Below, piece after piece: positions 22,506-22,874 of a DNA stretch of 22,874 bases. Every line of letters starts with the position of its first letter. Position 1 is the stretch's first letter. The translations under genes and the position numbers were made by a program. This DNA comes from a virus. The notes beneath the pieces were generated by a model that had not been told where the DNA came from, ran no database searches, and was given only the letters and a program-made list of their open reading frames with translations. The DNA is taken from IMG/VR virus record IMGVR_UViG_3300024057_000013, positions 1 through 22,874 of that record; one strand, written 5' to 3'.

Positions 22506-22874
22506 ATGGCTACTGCATTCGATGATAATCTTAAGACGCTCCTCCAGACCTTCTCCTCTGGTAGCGCTGGTATTGATGAAGAGCAATTTCGACAGGACTT
22601 TTTGCCTACGGCCCCAACACCGCCGACGGCTACTGCGCAAGACCCGGATACAGTCCGGGGCAATGCCCTGTCTGTCTTCGGCGCGGGCCTTGCGAAGCCG
22701 ATAGGAGCTGATGAGTCTTTCCTAGGCAACACAGCCAACGCCGCGTTGGCCGGGCTCGATGTTATCGGCCAGCAGCGTACAGAGGCAAACACGGCTGCCC
22801 AGACACTTTTCGATAACAAGATTACAGCCGGGCAGCTCCAACGGGAGCAAGGGCAAGCCTTTACCAACGTCGCA
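22506..22874 (+). CDS. Internal virion-like protein, 3'-truncated
   Basis: It starts at ATG 22506, 2 nt after the previous stop, and stays open to the right edge (123 codons, no stop). The visible part is Ala/Thr/Gln-rich, with SVFGAGLAKPIGADESFLGN and a helical end (LAGLDVIGQQRTEANTAAQT, LQREQGQAFTNVA). It is likely part of the same ejection-protein group as its neighbour. No family can be named from the fragment. Confidence 0.7.
   Translation, partial: MATAFDDNLKTLLQTFSSGSAGIDEEQFRQDFLPTAPTPPTATAQDPDTVRGNALSVFGAGLAKPIGADESFLGNTANAALAGLDVIGQQRTEANTAAQTLFDNKITAGQLQREQGQAFTNVA

Noticed and set aside
1-22874. tRNA genes, CRISPR arrays, insertion sequences, integrase or attachment sites
   Set aside because: No cloverleaf, no regularly spaced repeats, no transposase or recombinase signature was found by reading both strands; the plus strand is almost completely occupied by structural genes.

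Overview
The window is one continuous stretch of a tailed bacteriophage (Caudoviricetes) genome. It covers the packaging, head, lysis, tail-fibre and tail-tip genes, and every gene I can support is on the + strand. The major capsid protein is of the SU10 type (the DUF5309-like HK97-fold group). An SU10/P22-like head-tail adaptor and a nozzle-like protein follow, and there is no tape-measure, tail-tube or tail-sheath gene, so a short-tailed (podovirus-type) virion is the best reading. The holin resembles the three-TM/GTA-type holins of proteobacterial phages and the endolysin is a compact M15 peptidase without a wall-binding domain, so I infer a Gram-negative, probably proteobacterial host. Several structural proteins are of a type I associate with environmental and marine phages. 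The host cannot be named from the window. All three stop codons are used normally.

Layout. 1-6201, packaging and head: the 3' end of a PD-(D/E)XK-nuclease-like gene, large terminase, portal, a small acidic protein, an acidic scaffold-like protein and the major capsid protein. A strong intrinsic terminator follows the capsid gene at 6227-6253. 6266-8524: small head or virion proteins plus a GT-A-fold glycosyltransferase, a membrane/coiled-coil protein and a tiny basic protein. 8526-14825, accessory structural block: two beta-rich proteins of about 830 residues, each with small partners. 14822-15990, lysis: a leader-like micro-ORF, M15 endolysin, a single-TM protein and a holin. 15994-18609, fibre block: a conserved small structural protein, a protein with AEAFG and W-P repeats, a repeat-built tail fibre and a possible fibre helper. 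18623-22874, tail: adaptor, nozzle-like protein, a small protein, a Gly/Ala-rich probable ejection protein and the start of one more internal protein.

Genes are packed with ATGA or TAATG junctions or overlaps of 8-17 nt, so translation is probably coupled along the unit. The only non-coding gaps above about 15 nt are 6202-6265 (terminator plus ribosome-binding site) and 14897-14906 with its micro-ORF; no gene-free stretch reaches 300 nt.

The most unexpected signal is a nucleotide-level motif, CTTCCCCCCCTC. It occurs five times exactly (four on +, one on -) and once with a single mismatch on the - strand. It lies inside unrelated genes and in the gap before the endolysin, always with exactly seven Cs. 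A perfect 12-bp inverted repeat closes the tail-fibre gene. Neither is explained by the proteins encoded.
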